From contig NC_051070.1 of assembly GCF_004664715.2 (NCBI RefSeq), positions 41,752,456-41,816,455 on the forward strand: DNA of 64,000 bases, written 5' to 3'. This document shows, one piece after another, positions 1 through 12,329 of the stretch (positions are counted from its first letter, which is position 1; the number at the start of each line of letters is the position of its first letter). The position numbers and the translations under genes were made by a program. Source of the DNA: Peromyscus leucopus (lineage: Eukaryota; Chordata; Mammalia; Rodentia; Cricetidae). A model generated the notes under the pieces. The model made no database searches. It worked only from the letters and a program-made list of their open reading frames with translations, and had not been told where the DNA came from.

Positions 1-1684
1 ATAACAGCATTTGAATGTCTTACGATTTTAAGTAGATTGTGATAGATGATAAATGATGTCAGAGCACTCTCAAATGAAACAAGATAAGATGAGATAAGAT
101 TATCAAGTGGAAAAATCACCCAACAAATACTTTTAAAAAGGAGAGAGGGAGGTTTTCCACTTATTCCAGAACAAAACGCTAGGTATTATTTTATATACCC
201 ATCAAATATTTTACCATTATTCCATAGGCATGGATCCAGAGAAAAATAACAACTGAGTTAGAGGCTATGTTAAGACTTCTTTTGTATTATAATAAGACAT
301 GTCAGGCTTTATACATGCTGATACATTACTTAATAGTTCATTCTCCTCAAGTTGTGACTTAACAAGGGTGGAGGTATAGAAAACAGTTCAGTATAAGCAA
401 TAAAAGATTTTAAAGTGGATTCCTCTAACAAATTCTTCAGTATCATCTGTCAAGGTGACAGCTTCAAGGAAATAAATTGAGAGAAGTGGAATAGAAATAA
501 TATCAACACCAGTAGAATCAGATAAATAAATATTTAATAACTTAGTTACACATCCTAGGAAGCAGAATTTTTATCCTCAACAGAACAAAAACAATCAAGT
601 TTTTAAGGTAGAATACAGATTCAACTCCATAGGAATTCCTAATATGAAAATCAAAATAGTAAAACAATTCTGCAGAGAAATTCGCTATGGTAAGACAGTA
701 GATTTTCAGTTGAGCCTCAGGGTTCTCAGATAAGCAATGAACTTGATAGGCAACTGACCAGAAATTCTCCTCCAGACTGTCATTCAGAGTGCAAAGATGT
801 GTGAGCTGAATCAAATTCCTTAAGCACTCCATCTCATCAGTTCATCTGTAAAACGTGCATAAAATATTGTGATAACATTTCTTAGCACTATAATTAAATT
901 TTAGTTAGTTTTCAACTAACATGAAGTTAACAACTTCCATCACTATAAAATATGAGTAGAAAAATAATACAAAGTAAATTCCAAAGTTTCATTTTATGAA
1001 ATTAAAAAGTATGCTAGAAATTTTTCTGGTAATTTATTATTGTTAATGTTTAGATATAGATAAACCAAAAATCACTAGAATGCAGAAATCTAGGACATGG
1101 AAAACTAAAATAAAGATAACCAGCTATAGATTATAGAAAGATATGAAACATCTGTACATTTAAAGATATTGCAAAGTAGTTTCAAACACTGTTAAACAAA
1201 TTACAACACATATACTATATATATGATCTTCTTGAGATACTCTTCTGTGAAAAAATTGATAGGCAAAATGTTAGTTTTGATTAGGAGAATATGAAGATTA
1301 TTTTTTAATATTTACCTTTGGCTCATCCAACATCAGTATGTTTTTCATGTTTCACATATGAATTAGAAAGGAAAATTAGTATATATAATAAAACATTGCA
1401 GTGTGATACTGCTAGCATTTGTTATTGAGCTATTGAGGTAATATTGCTACAGTGAACATCAGAAAACTTGGCCTGTAGTTGTAGTAAGAAAAAAAAGAGA
1501 TCGCTACATTTTTGCTAATGTTAATGAAAGTAGAGTAGTCTTTCATAGAACAAGGTGGGGTGATCATCAGACATTCATCTGGAATTCCAGTCAACATTTC
1601 TTCCTGCCATGGTCCCAGATGGACATGACTTTGAGCTGCTTGACTATAGAAAGTGGAGTTTTAGAGAGGTGGTAACTCTTTAGT
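1..1684. other. Unassigned AT-rich DNA
   Basis: I see no gene, RNA or recognisable repeat here. The longest open frame (96 codons, minus strand, 542-832) has no protein motif that I know, and it lies in AT-rich DNA with stops in all frames around it, so I treat it as chance. Confidence 0.5.
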
Positions 1685-1697
1685 AAAGCATCTTTCA

Positions 1698-1856
1698 CTG
1701 GGAGGTGGTGGCACATGCATTTAATCACAGCACTCAGGAGGCAGAGGCAGGCAGATCTTTGTGAGTTTGAGGCCAGCCTGGTCTACAGAGTGAGACCCAG
1801 GAAAGGCACAAAACTACACAGATAAACCCTGTCTCAAAACCCTCCTCCCCCCAAAA
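1698..1856 (+). repeat. SINE B1, full length, with TSD
   Basis: This is a plus-strand B1 (7SL-derived SINE) with the usual order: GGTGGTGGCACATGC, an internal TTTAATC block, the GTGAGTTTGAGGCC B-box region, and a short C/A-rich tail. It is flanked by an exact 13-bp target-site duplication, AAAGCATCTTTCA, at 1685-1697 and 1857-1869, the mark of L1-driven insertion. It is mildly diverged from other B1 copies in the window, including TTTAATCACAG in place of TTTAATCCCAG. Confidence 0.93.
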
Positions 1857-1869
1857 AAAGCATCTTTCA

Positions 1870-3448
1870 TCCATCATCACTCATCATTTTTGATGAAGCA
1901 GTTGCATTATGTCTCCATGTCCTTGTAAATAACCCTTTACCTGTGCTTCTGTAAGAAACCCCAATAAATTCATTATTTCTTAAAGCTGACCTTGCCTGAG
2001 ATCCTCTCTTTCATCTCTCACCACTATATCTGGGTGAAGACACATGCCTTTGTGGTTCCTCAAAACTAAAGATCAGTCTGAGCAAAGTAGCTTAATGGCC
2101 AGTGCCTTATGGGAAGACCGGTGGCTGAGCTATCTGATAATTGAGTGTACACAGGGTGAATCTTATGCCTTTTCCTCATTTGGCAAAGGAAGGTGCTCCT
2201 CTTTGTTTTGGTGGCAATAACATAAAGGCTATTAAGAATAATATGCATATATGCAATTGAGGCAGAGCTGTATGTCTAGAAGAAGCTTGACTTAGTAAGT
2301 CATGGATATCAATGGGAAATAGAGTGGTGAGATGTTTTCCTTTATTTTAATTTCTGGTTTAACAGGAAGAATGTATAAGATAATGATGACATGGGGGTGT
2401 TATATTTTATGTTATGGGGAGCAGCTGAAGAAAAGAGACACCAATTGCACCTATGTTGAAGATATTCTTCTACTGTGAAAAGGTGGCGCCCTCAGGAAGA
2501 ATCAGATGGTGAAGATAGAAAAAGGATGAGGTAGAAAAAATAATGAAGGAACAGGACATGAAAGAGGTAGTGTTTGATTTCCAATTCATCAAATCATACA
2601 GGACTGGATTCATCTGAGATTTAAGATGGAAGTCAATGAATGCATCTTATCACAGCTACTGCATCTATGAACTCAAAGAACAGCAGAGAAGAGAGGGGAG
2701 GAAAGATTATATTGCCCAGAATGCTAGGAAGTCTGCTCCAAAACAGTATTTCCAAGAACTGCTTGCTTATGCAAGACTGGAACAGTGGGTATATTAAGTT
2801 AGAATGGAGAAAATTATGTGGGTTCTCACCCCTAGATATAGAGCTGCAGACAAGCAATGACTGGTGGAAGGAGGATTATCTTCTCATAGGGATGAACCTC
2901 ATTATTGATTATCCAATCTGGAGTGGTAAGCATTACCGATATACACACAAACAACAACAGCAAAATCAGCATGTTGCGTTAATATATATTTCCAAATGCA
3001 CACATATATATGCAACAATAATAATACAAAGGAGACTACGAACTTGAAATTGGGAAATGGGAGGTTAAATAATAGTGACTGGGTAGACAAAAGGAGTGAT
3101 GGAAGTTATGGAATTCTATTTCAATTAAAAAATTTAAATATAATTCAGCAAAGTCCAAGAAATGGGTATGGGGAATTAGTAACATTCTGATATACATGTT
3201 TGACATCATTTTTATGAGAGAGATAAGGCTCTGTCATATTTGAGTACCACAGGTGAGCATAAAAATGGGAAATATAAAAATAACTAAGTAATCAAAAATG
3301 GATAAGGAAGATGAAAGTTAGACAAAAAGCCCTATCCAGATCACCCAAAACATATGTATAAGATTTCACTTGAGATGTGGACCTCTTATAGGAAAAATTA
3401 CATAATTTTGTTGTAGAATATTATTTTAAGATGTATTATATTTCTTTA
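1870..3448. other. Unassigned DNA
   Basis: No gene is recognised. The stretch 1900-2050 (CCCCAATAAATTC and flanks) has the look of a degenerate LTR 3' half with a polyadenylation signal, but it cannot be placed in a family. A 135-codon plus frame at 2640-3047 has no recognisable domain. Confidence 0.4.
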
Positions 3449-3946
3449 TTCCATGGGACATTTGTTTAATGATGCAAAGATGTGCTGCATTATTTTCTGT
3501 TGCTTTTCTTTAACTCTGTGAAGCTGTGTTATTGTGCCTGTTTAGAACAGATGATGGTCCAATGAAGAGCTGAACGGCCAATAGTGAGGTAGGTGAAAGG
3601 ATAGACAATGTTGGCAAGCAGAGTGAATGAATATAAGGAGAAATCTTGGAGGAAAAGAAGAATCAAGGAGCAAGAGAACAAGGAGAGGAGGATGTTAGGG
3701 TCCAGCTGCCCAGCCACACAGCCAGCCATGGAATGAGTTAAAATAAGATATACAGAAGTAAGAGAAAGGTAAAAGCCTAGAGGCAAAATGTAGTGGGGAT
3801 AATTTAAGAAAAAGATGCTAGAAACAAGCCAAGCAAAGGCTGGACATTTATAACTAAGAATAAGCCTCTGTCTGTGATTTATTTGGGAGCTGGGTGGCAT
3901 AACCCCCAAAAGAGCTAAAGAGCAAGAGTAAAAATGACCAACAACA
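3449..3946 (+). repeat. ERVK-like LTR, family C, sense
   Basis: This LTR is homologous over nearly its whole length to the minus-strand copy at 35973-36431. Shared blocks include GGACATTTGTTTAA near the start, CTCTGTGAAGCTGTGTTA, GAGCTGAACGGCCAATAG, the CAGCCACACAGCCAGCC block, and AATAAGCCTCTGTCTGTGA near the end. It probably ends at ACCAACAACA. No matching 6-bp TSD was found, so the ends are approximate. I see no internal retroviral region next to it, so it is a solo LTR or fragment. The family resembles class-II rodent LTRs. Confidence 0.75.
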
Positions 3947-4838
3947 TAAATGTACTTCTGTGAGGCTCTAGAAAGCTTTAAATCCAGAACAAACATTCAC
4001 CAATAGCATGGACTACAATAAAGTTTAGGAGATTACCTATCATACACCACTGCTTTGGGGGAAGAAGATCTCTGGGAACTGAATCTGTCCAGCCAGTCCT
4101 CTGATGGTGTAGCTAACACTGTTTGCAAGTTAGCACCATATATGGTAACTGTAGGTTACATGCTAAAACATGGGATTTTTAGAACCCTGCTAGTGAGAAA
4201 ATGTACCTGAAATTTACTTGCTGCTGGGGTGTTGAGTGCCTTTGTAACTTCCAAAAGCAAGAGCACAGTGAGCATCAGTGAATAGAATTGTAAATAACAA
4301 GCATCTAGCTTAACCTAGAGGTGGACCATTGTCCTCATGAAAATTAAACCCTGTATATTTTTCTTCTAATATACTAGTGTTTGATGCATAGCTATGACAC
4401 ATTCTGTTTGTGGCTTTCAGAGAGTCTCACCTAGGGCAGCCAGTTCTAAAGGCAGTCATGCATTATAGGAGGAAATGTTTGTCAGTTTGGTTGATATTTC
4501 TCATCCAGCATGAGGACCTTTCAGCAACCAGACAATAACAGTTGATAGGGCAGTGCTTCTCTCTCCAAACATGTTGCTGTTCCTGATACTACTTTGATAA
4601 GAAAATAACTGACACAAAGGGTGAGATGTTTTATTATATATTGGGCCTTTCTAATGCTTTCTTATCACATGCTTATCTAGTGCTTTCTTATTTTTCAGGA
4701 ATACTCTTGCCACAGATTCTTGACAGCAATTTGTACTTGTTTAGGGTAGATGATATTGAATATAGGGGGAACCTACATGCTCTATTAGGACAAACAAGAA
4801 GGGAATTAGGTGAAAAATCTCAGGGCTAGAACACCCTT

Positions 4839-4896
<58 letters not shown>

Positions 4897-6985
4897 ACCA
4901 TACAAGCTGTGCCACTGCTGCTGGCTGCATGCTAGAATTAGATGGTGATTTGTGGTTGCTAAATATACAACATGTTAATGTTGAAGGACAGAAAGTGATT
5001 CCTCCCTGGCAATAATTATTAATACTAGAAAAGCCAATGTAAATTACTGGTGGGGAATTTTTGGTAATGTTCTTCCTTGGCTGTGGATTCTCTGTGTTAG
5101 GCTTTTTGACTTTCCAGTAAACATGTGCCTACAAGTACCATAAAACAAACCAGTTTCCCATTTGATTAAAGGTGAGTTTGACAGGTGGGAACTCATCCCA
5201 TGCTTGGTGTTACAGTCCATGGGATAAAGCATGCAGCAGAGGAAATAGGTCCTCATAGAAAGGCTTCTGCTATTGTTTGGTCAGACAGAAGAAAAGTGCC
5301 TATCAAACTGCCCTCTAAAAATTTGTGTGGTCTAGCTCATCTATTAATGCTGTCATGCATTAATAAGAATTACTTATTTGTCCACTGGCCCGAATTACTG
5401 TGTAGACTCTTAACCAGTCAAAATATTGATAAGTGTCTGTTGCTGTGGTATACTGGCCTGCTGCTCATAATGTAATTATGCATATGTATCTGTGTAAGAG
5501 CTAGAGCAGTAAGTGTGGTAGTGCAGTGGTGTTATTTCCTTGGGTAAGACATGACTATTAATTATCCTGAAGCAGAATTGTTGAGGTAAAGTATAGATTA
5601 CATTGGCAGTTGATAATGTCAGTGAAATACAGAAAAATTGGTGATAGTTTCATGTATCACAATAGCAATAAAGCTGTTTATATTTTCTAGAGAAGTGGAG
5701 AAGGGACAGCTAACCCTTACCTGAGATTTTATTCACTGTTCCCTCTGATCTCCTCACCATCTACATGGTTCCAAGTTTCATGTGAGTTAGGCAGGTGGCA
5801 CACTAGACTCTGTGGGAGGAAATAAAGGCTGTTAGTACTCTGAAGGAATGCTGATTTCATGAGTCTTTACCTCAGCTCAAGTGGTAAAGTTTGGTGATTC
5901 AGCTGCTTCAAATCAATCATGCTCCATTAAGGAAATTTGCACTTATACTCCTTTATAACATTAATTCTTGGTTCACCAAGGTGGACTTGAGTAGAATCAT
6001 GTCTTTGATCTTTCATTAGTCTATCAGAGAGAATGTGTCTTTCTTTATGACTCTCCAGGAAAAGTCATATATCATAACACATTTGAAGGTTTCAATGCCA
6101 CTGGATTTGAGGAATATAGTTTTCTTTTTTTAAATATTATTAAGGAACAGTTTAACATTTATCTCATATTAAACAAACTTGAAATAATCTTCCAGATTTT
6201 CCTCATGATCACACTATTTTGGAATCGTTTTTTAGAAAACATATAACTTCAAACTACTTATCTCTAAAAATTCAGATATAGGAATTTTCCTAGTCATTCT
6301 TTAGTTATTTACAAGCCAGGAATTTCTTTTGGGGGCAAGCTGGAAGACTTCCAGTGAAATGTTCTTTGGAAAATAGAAGAACCTTTTTCAAAATTTTTCC
6401 ATGCTCTGTGCTTTTCCACTGGCTCACCTCACAGATCTTTGATTCATAAGAATTAAAGCCAGTTTATCTTACCACACGTCTTCGCTGCCTATTTGGGTTA
6501 ATTTGATGAATCAAAATTCTCTTAGAGAAATTGCATTGGTAAACTATTGATATACTCTAATTATTGATAAGTTTCCATAAAAGGCAATAATTAATTTTCA
6601 AATTTTATTTTCTACATTAAAAAGGAAGTTTTGAATTTAATAACAACTGAATCACCTTAAAATATGGTGTCCATCAGTATCTAAAAATGGTATCAAGTTT
6701 AGTAATTCATATTTAATTCATATATTCAAAGAACACTATAACATTTAGTGTGTTATTGTCTTTAATATGCCTATTTGTGACACACTTTACCACTTGTAGA
6801 GTAATTCTAAAAACTGATTTCTCATTCTCCACCTCACCAAGAGATAAGTTTTACTAGAAGTTGGGATTTTCTGATGGAAAATACAATAACTTTCACAAAA
6901 CTTTAATGTATTTACTAAGACTTACTTTGTAATGATATTTCAGTTATGATAAGTTGAAACAACTATTAACATACTGTTAACAAAG
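3947..6985. other. Unassigned AT-rich DNA with one microsatellite
   Basis: No gene is recognised. The (AC)n array at 4841-4898 is listed separately. Short frames (for example 5185-5475) show no domain and no codon bias that I can support. Confidence 0.45.
4841..4898. repeat. (AC)n microsatellite
   Basis: About 25 uninterrupted AC units run from 4841 to 4890, followed by one interruption (AT) and ACACACC. This is a simple dinucleotide repeat and probably length-polymorphic. Confidence 0.97.
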
Positions 6986-7190
6986 GGGGCTAATGAGACG
7001 GGTCAGTGAGCAAAAGCACTTACTACCAAGCCTACTGATTTTATTTCAATCCCTTATGACCTACATGGTGGGAAGACAGAAACAATACTTGCAAGTTCTT
7101 AAAGATGTCCACATGTGTGCTGTATTAATGCATGACCTCTGCAATGAAATGAACGCGTAAGTGTAATGAACTTTAAAAAAAAAATTAAAA
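6986..7190 (+). repeat. Diverged B3/B2-type SINE
   Basis: The head GGGGCTAATGAGACGGGTCAGTGAGCAAAAGCACTT is a diverged form of the tRNA-derived B2/B3 head (GGGGCTGGAGAGATGGCTCAG), as judged from the copy on the other strand at 62904-63075. CTACATGGTGGGA and CATGACCTCTG follow, and an A-rich tail lies at 7172-7190. It is old and has no clear TSD. Confidence 0.7.
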
Positions 7191-7536
7191 GAACTATTGG
7201 TAAAGGATATCAAGATGGCTCATTGTATTTCAGTCCTGAACGATTGTTACTAGAAAATGGTACATAATCAAATCGTGGATTCCATTTTTACTTGCCAGGT
7301 AAATATTTTTAAATTCTAATTTTAATAAAATCAATGTTAAATATTATGTTGATTGAGAAATTAATTGAATATATGGATATGTAATTTATTTTAGCTATCT
7401 ATAATTACACATTGAATAGTGTACATGCCATAAAAATGTGTTCTAACTTCAACATATTAGAGAACAAATTTTCAAGTTTATTATTAACTTAGTCATATGA
7501 GTCAATAACTTCATTTTATTACATATGAATTTGTCA

Positions 7537-7707
7537 ACATTCAGAGAATAAATGTTTTCATTAATTTCCTAAAGTAACTCAGTTTTTATATAAAGCCTTA
7601 GATTTAAGTCAATACCTTCAATTTGAGTATGTATATTCTTATATTCAGAGTTTAAACAGTTTCTTTAATTTCCCAAACTTGTTAATTTTTATATAAAGCC
7701 TTAGATT
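7537..7707. repeat. Short direct duplication (two ~68-bp copies)
   Basis: Segments 7537-7605 and 7641-7707 are diverged copies of each other: ATTCAGAG, then TTAATTTCC, then TTTTTATATAAAGCCTTAGATTT in the same order. They are about 104 bp apart start to start. This is not a known transposon by eye; it looks like a local duplication. Confidence 0.75.
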
Positions 7708-7715
7708 TTTATTAG

Positions 7716-7935
7716 TGTAGATATTGTCTGATGTGGGATATCTTTCTATAGACTGCGAATATGTGTTTCTACCATTGGTTTATAAAGAAGCTGCTATGGC
7801 CTATGGCAAGGCAGAATATAGCCAGGTTGGAAATCCAAGCAAAATCACAAGGAGAAGGAAGGTAGAGTCAGAGAACATGCTGAGTGCTGCTGTGGAAGCA
7901 AGATGTAATAGAATACAGTTAACACCATGAAACCA
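7716..7935 (+). repeat. LTR-like segment, family D, first copy
   Basis: It begins TGTAGATATTGT and contains the blocks ACTGCGAATATGTGTT, AAAGAAGCTGCTATGGCCTA and GGAAATCCAAGCAAA. It is homologous to 8655-8890 in the same orientation. The downstream copy has the AATAAAG form of the polyadenylation-signal block. This resembles a rodent class-II LTR 5' half that I know but cannot name with certainty. Confidence 0.65.
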
Positions 7936-8654
7936 TGTGGCAGCACCAATTAACTTTAAAAGAGATGATGGGCATTGAAGAAACTTGTTATGGAGTTTGC
8001 TTACAATGTGGAAAGGGCTAACCATTTGGGCAAGAAACTGTTCTTGCCTGGACTGCTTGACAGTATGTTGTATAAACTGGATGTGCAGGATCTCTTAGGA
8101 AAATAACCACTGAACTTTCCCAAAACAAGGCAGATGGTCCTTTGGGTTCCAAGACCTTAAAGAAACTGTTAGACATTCTGTAGGACACAGAAAAAGCAAC
8201 TGACAAACTTTGCCAAAATAGGCGAAACAGTCCTTCAAATATCCTGCTTCATTGAAAACTGCCAGAGACTCTAGGCCAGTAGGCTGAATGTAGATGTCCC
8301 AATGTTAGAGAGAAACATTGAGTGACTGTCCAGTCAGCCAGTTATCTCTGTCATTTCTAGAATATTGGAAATTGTGTACAATGCACTTCCTATTTACCTA
8401 GGTAATATTATATACTTATGAGGCCTTTGATGGAGTTGAAGACTAGATAGTTCTAATGATAGTTATGCATAATCATAATAAAAAGGAAATTAGATGTGAA
8501 ACTTTAGACTTACAAAAATAAAAGATGATAGAATATTTTCTTTAATTTTGCTAAATACAAATAGACTAGATATTTTAACTATAATTCTTGCTTGATAACT
8601 TTTTTGTTATATGTAATTTTACTATGTTAAAATTAAAACCTTCGCTTTTTGTTA
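7936..8654 (+). mobile_element. Putative internal region between two family-D LTR segments
   Basis: This lies between two direct LTR-like segments. It has no gag/pol/env frame. Blocks such as GGGCAAGAAACTG and GGATCTCTTAGGAAAAT resemble non-coding sequence often found downstream of this LTR in rodents. It may be the U3/R remainder of a long LTR rather than a true interior, so the assignment is tentative. Confidence 0.4.
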
Positions 8655-8890
8655 GATAGAAAAGGGAAAATGGTTTCTGTATGCTGTGAATATGTATTGA
8701 TATCATTGGTTAATAAAGAAGCTGCTATGGCCTATGCTAAAGCATAGTAGAGCCAGACAGGAAATCCAAGCAAAGATACAAGGAGAAGGAAGATGGAATC
8801 AGAGAAGATGCTGATTGCTGCCAGGGACTGAATGGCTGTAGCACCAGGCAGGATAGAAACTTCTGCCTACACTTATCAGTGAATATTCTT
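8655..8890 (+). repeat. LTR-like segment, family D, second copy
   Basis: It is homologous to 7716-7935: TGCTGTGAATATGT, GGTTAATAAAGAAGCTGCTATGGCCTA, GGAAATCCAAGCAAAGATACAAGGAGAAGGAAG. The AATAAA is intact here. Direct orientation and about 0.94 kb spacing make a degraded LTR-LTR pair or a tandem LTR the simplest reading. Confidence 0.65.
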
Positions 8891-9135
8891 TATAGAATAA
8901 AAGTATTTTTATTTAGAACACTAGTTTTCTAGCACATACATAAATACTATAAAATCTTTCATTAAATATGACATTTTAGTTAATATAAAGAAAGTATGAT
9001 AATAAAATTATATTTTGGCTTTGATTTACTAATTCATGTCAATAATGTTTATGTATGTTGAAATATGTTTCTAAGAATTTGTTGAGAGAAAACTCCTGAC
9101 CAAAAAAAATAATAATAATAAAACAGAAAGAAAAG

Positions 9136-9288
9136 AAAAAAGCCAGGCAGTGGTGGCACATGCCTTTAATTTGAGCACTCGGGAGGCAGAGCCAGGTGGA
9201 TATCTGTGAGTTCAAGGCCAACCTGGTCTACATGGCAAGATCCAGGACAGGCACCAAAACTACACAAAGATACCCTGTCTTGAAAAAC
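9136..9288 (+). repeat. SINE B1, sense
   Basis: AGCCAGGCAGTGGTGGCACATGCCTTTAAT starts a plus-strand B1. It continues with GGGAGGCAGAGCCAGG, GTGAGTTCAAGGCC and CCCTGTCTTGAAAAACC. Its A-rich tail passes directly into the purine repeat at 9289-9420, as often seen when SINE tails seed microsatellites. Confidence 0.92.
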
Positions 9289-9420
9289 CAAAGAGAGAGA
9301 GACAAGACAGAGAGAGAAGAGAGGAGAGAGGAGAGAGGAGAGAGGAGAGAGGAGAGAGGAGAGAGGAGAGAGGAGAGAGAGACAGAGAGAGGCAGAAAGA
9401 CAGAGAGACAGAGAGAACTG
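9289..9420. repeat. Purine-rich (GAGAGGA)n array from a B1 tail
   Basis: This is an almost pure purine run built on GAGAGGA and GAGA units. It is rare in C and T and contiguous with the B1 tail. It gives spurious repetitive frames on both strands (Arg/Glu-rich on plus, Leu/Ser-rich on minus) that should not be read as proteins. Confidence 0.95.
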
Positions 9421-10314
9421 TTTTTCATTTACCATATTTGGAAAGTAAGCATGGAGTATTCTACATAAAGTGAGACACTATAAGTTCTTCAAAACAGAGA
9501 ATACTTCCAGTAACGATAAAAACATTTCTCTAAAAATATCTGGCATGAGTTAAGCATAAACACTTATCAAATATACAGAAATGTTAGAGATATTCTCAAA
9601 ACATAACTAGCATTAAAATGTTTCAGGCATCAGAAGCATAATGGGTGTCAACAATATGACAGCAGAAATTCAGAGATGCAAACAATAAAGAGACATGTTG
9701 AATATTAACAATGATAGAGGACAGAAAAGACAACATTTTTTAATGTCAACTACCCAAGAAAGATGCTGTTATTTTCAACAGTCAAATATGCAATTTTCTC
9801 AAAGTAATTAGGAGTCATAAAAGCACATAAGACTGATTTCTCCTTAAACTAAATGCATATTTTTGGCTAAATTTGGAGATAAGATAATGTTAAAATATTA
9901 AACTTTTTATAAGAAACCTTTGTCAGATAAAAAACATTCTACTTCTAGTTTAACTTTTATAAAAACAGAATTAGATGAATACATATCCTAAATTGCATGA
10001 GAAAAAAACACATTAGGTAAGTTTTTACTGAGGTTATTTCTTATTTAACCCAAATCAGTTTACTTCATCTAAATGCATTACTGCTTTCCTTTTTATTTTC
10101 TTTACCTGGTACTCTGTAGGTTGAAGAAACGATGTAAACAAATAGGCATGATTTCTTACATATAATTCAAAAAGCACAGAAATAAACACTGAGCAAATAT
10201 CGTGACACAGTTAAACTCAGAATTCAGGAAAATGTACACAATTCACAAAGTAGAGAAAAATATAAAATCTAACATATAGGAAAACAATATAACTAACAAC
10301 AGGAATCCCCAGTT
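9421..10314. other. Unassigned AT-rich DNA
   Basis: Nothing recognised; no gene, and no repeat that I can name. Confidence 0.45.
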
Positions 10315-10509
10315 TTTGAGTTACCCAAGCAACAACTGTTCAAAGAAGTCCTTGAGTCCTCAACCCTACACGAAGAACTATAGGCAATGAGTAAAGCTGA
10401 GAACAGGAAAGGTGGTCTTCCCCAGGGAAGAGCACACAAAGTGGTTGTCTAGTTCCAAATGGTGAGCCCTGAAAACATATGTAAAGCAACATTATATGGA
10501 TTAAATGGG

Positions 10510-10555
<46 letters not shown>

Positions 10556-10695
10556 TAGCAATTAGTGAAAACGGAGGCCATGAACTTGATAGAGAGTAGG
10601 AAGGTGTGTATGGGATAATATGGAAAGAGGAAACAGAAGAAATGCTGTAATAATGTTATATACTTAAAAATATAAAAAATAGATAAAAGAAAAAA
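10315..10695 (+). mobile_element. 5'-truncated L1 (Lx-like) 3'-UTR end, sense
   Basis: The blocks CCCCAGGGAAGAGCACA, CAAATGGTGAGCCCTGAAAACATA and GAGGCCATGAACTTGA are typical of the 3' end of rodent Lx-type L1 elements. An internal (TA)n array lies at 10510-10553, and the A-rich 3' tail is around 10660-10695. No ORF2 sequence is attached, so the insertion is very short. Confidence 0.75.
10510..10553. repeat. (TA)n microsatellite in the L1 3' UTR
   Basis: About 22 uninterrupted TA units at a position where related L1 3' UTRs often carry a short TA run. It has probably expanded in situ. Confidence 0.95.
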
Positions 10696-12094
10696 CAGAA
10701 AAACATTCCTTCTAGACAAAGTATTAATTCAAAGTTTTTTTTCTGACTATTCTATGAGAGTTAGAGGTTATGTATAGGCACAGAATTGGTAATGTTATTC
10801 TATTCAGTAACAGTAATTAAAAGTCTAGATTTGTTTTCTATGCAGTGCATTTTTAATAAATTCCATACAAGACTTATCATTTTTATACAATAAATTAAAT
10901 ATTTCTCTGTGAAAGTGAGAATATTGATAGTACAAGTCAAATATGCAATAATTCATTCAGAAAAAAATTAATTTTCAAAAAGGATATAAATTATTTTTAA
11001 AACTATGACTTCACATTTATTTCCTATTATAAAATTTTCACACAGTAATGTCCTAAAATTATTCTATTTGTTCTTTTTGTCAGTACATGAATGAATTTTC
11101 TCTGTATGGATTATTTGTTTATTTTTGAAAATAGCTTTTTATTTATTCAGGTAAACCCAGGATTAACATGTTCAGTATAACATAAAAATAATATAACTTA
11201 AATTTTATATAACTTTTAATGCATTCACATACTCATAAAAGAAAGTGATTTGACTAGCATGCTTTTTATTCTAGGGCAAATGAAAATGTTTTCAGTAAGG
11301 AAGAATGAAGTTTAACTCTATGTGGTTCTAAACTGAAAGCATACATTATCCAAAATGTAACTGAATGAGCAGCCACATATTCATAAAATAGTTAAATATT
11401 GGAATGCAAAGGAATGTGTTGTTTAAAAAAATACAAAATGATAGAATACTCAAGTGCTATTTCAAGGGGAATATGGAGAATGAAGCCGGTGTCTTCAAAT
11501 CTCACATCACTTTGATTTGCAGTGCATGGGTAATTGTATGCCACTTCAATTATCCTGAGTATTATTTCACAACATGCAATATAGTATTTTGTACTTGAAA
11601 AGCACTTTGCAATCATTTGCTAATGAAAAGTATTTATGAAAACTATTCTTTTCTTTCTGTTGCCATGTTGTGAATAAAAGCTTGAAATTTATCATGAAAT
11701 CAACAACCTGTCCCAGCCCTCCACCCCAAAAAAATTAAGACCTTAAAAGCAAGACTAATAAATGAGAAAAGTCTTATCATCCACTAAATCATACAGAACT
11801 TGTCAGAAAAAAATCAGTTAAATCATGAGACATTTAACCAAATCTCTGTATATGTTAGACAAATGATGTCAGCACAAAGAAATGAATGTTATAGTTTATA
11901 AGACAAAGACATAAGGTTGATATTATAGTAAAATTTGAATTTAGTATAGGAAAAACTGCAAATAGTTTCATGGGAAAGTGGATACTGAATAGAACTCTTT
12001 CAGTATGGAGAAAAATATGAATATTTTATATTGTTTTATATAAATATAATATCTATGTATACATTATTTTCTTAGATTATAAGATAATTGCATC
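10696..12094. other. Unassigned AT-rich DNA
   Basis: No gene or recognisable repeat. The opposed short frames near 11392-11616 overlap each other and have no domain. Confidence 0.45.
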
Positions 12095-12300
12095 ATTTTT
12101 TCCTTTCCTTTTCTCCCCCCCCAAATCTCATATAACATTCCTTTCTCTCTTTGAAATTAATGGCCATTTTATGAATAATTGTTGTTACATACTTACGTGT
12201 ATGTGTATCTACATATATATTACTGAATATATAAATACAACCTGCTCATTGTGTATGGTGCTATTTGTATGTGTATTTCATGGCTGACCATTTGGTATTG
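12095..12300 (-). mobile_element. Old L1 (Lx-like) 3'-UTR fragment, antisense
   Basis: A pyrimidine-rich start (CCTTTCCTTTTCTCCCCC) leads to GTATGGTGCTATTTGTATG and GGCTGACCATTTGGTATTG. This is the reverse complement of the block seen in sense at 10460-10500. It ends where the next, oppositely oriented L1 piece begins. Confidence 0.65.
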
Positions 12301-12329
12301 AAACACTTCTTAAAAAATACATTAGTGAG

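Noticed and set aside
542..832. 96-codon minus-strand frame in otherwise empty DNA
   Set aside because: No recognisable domain, no signal or splice context, and length within chance for AT-rich sequence.
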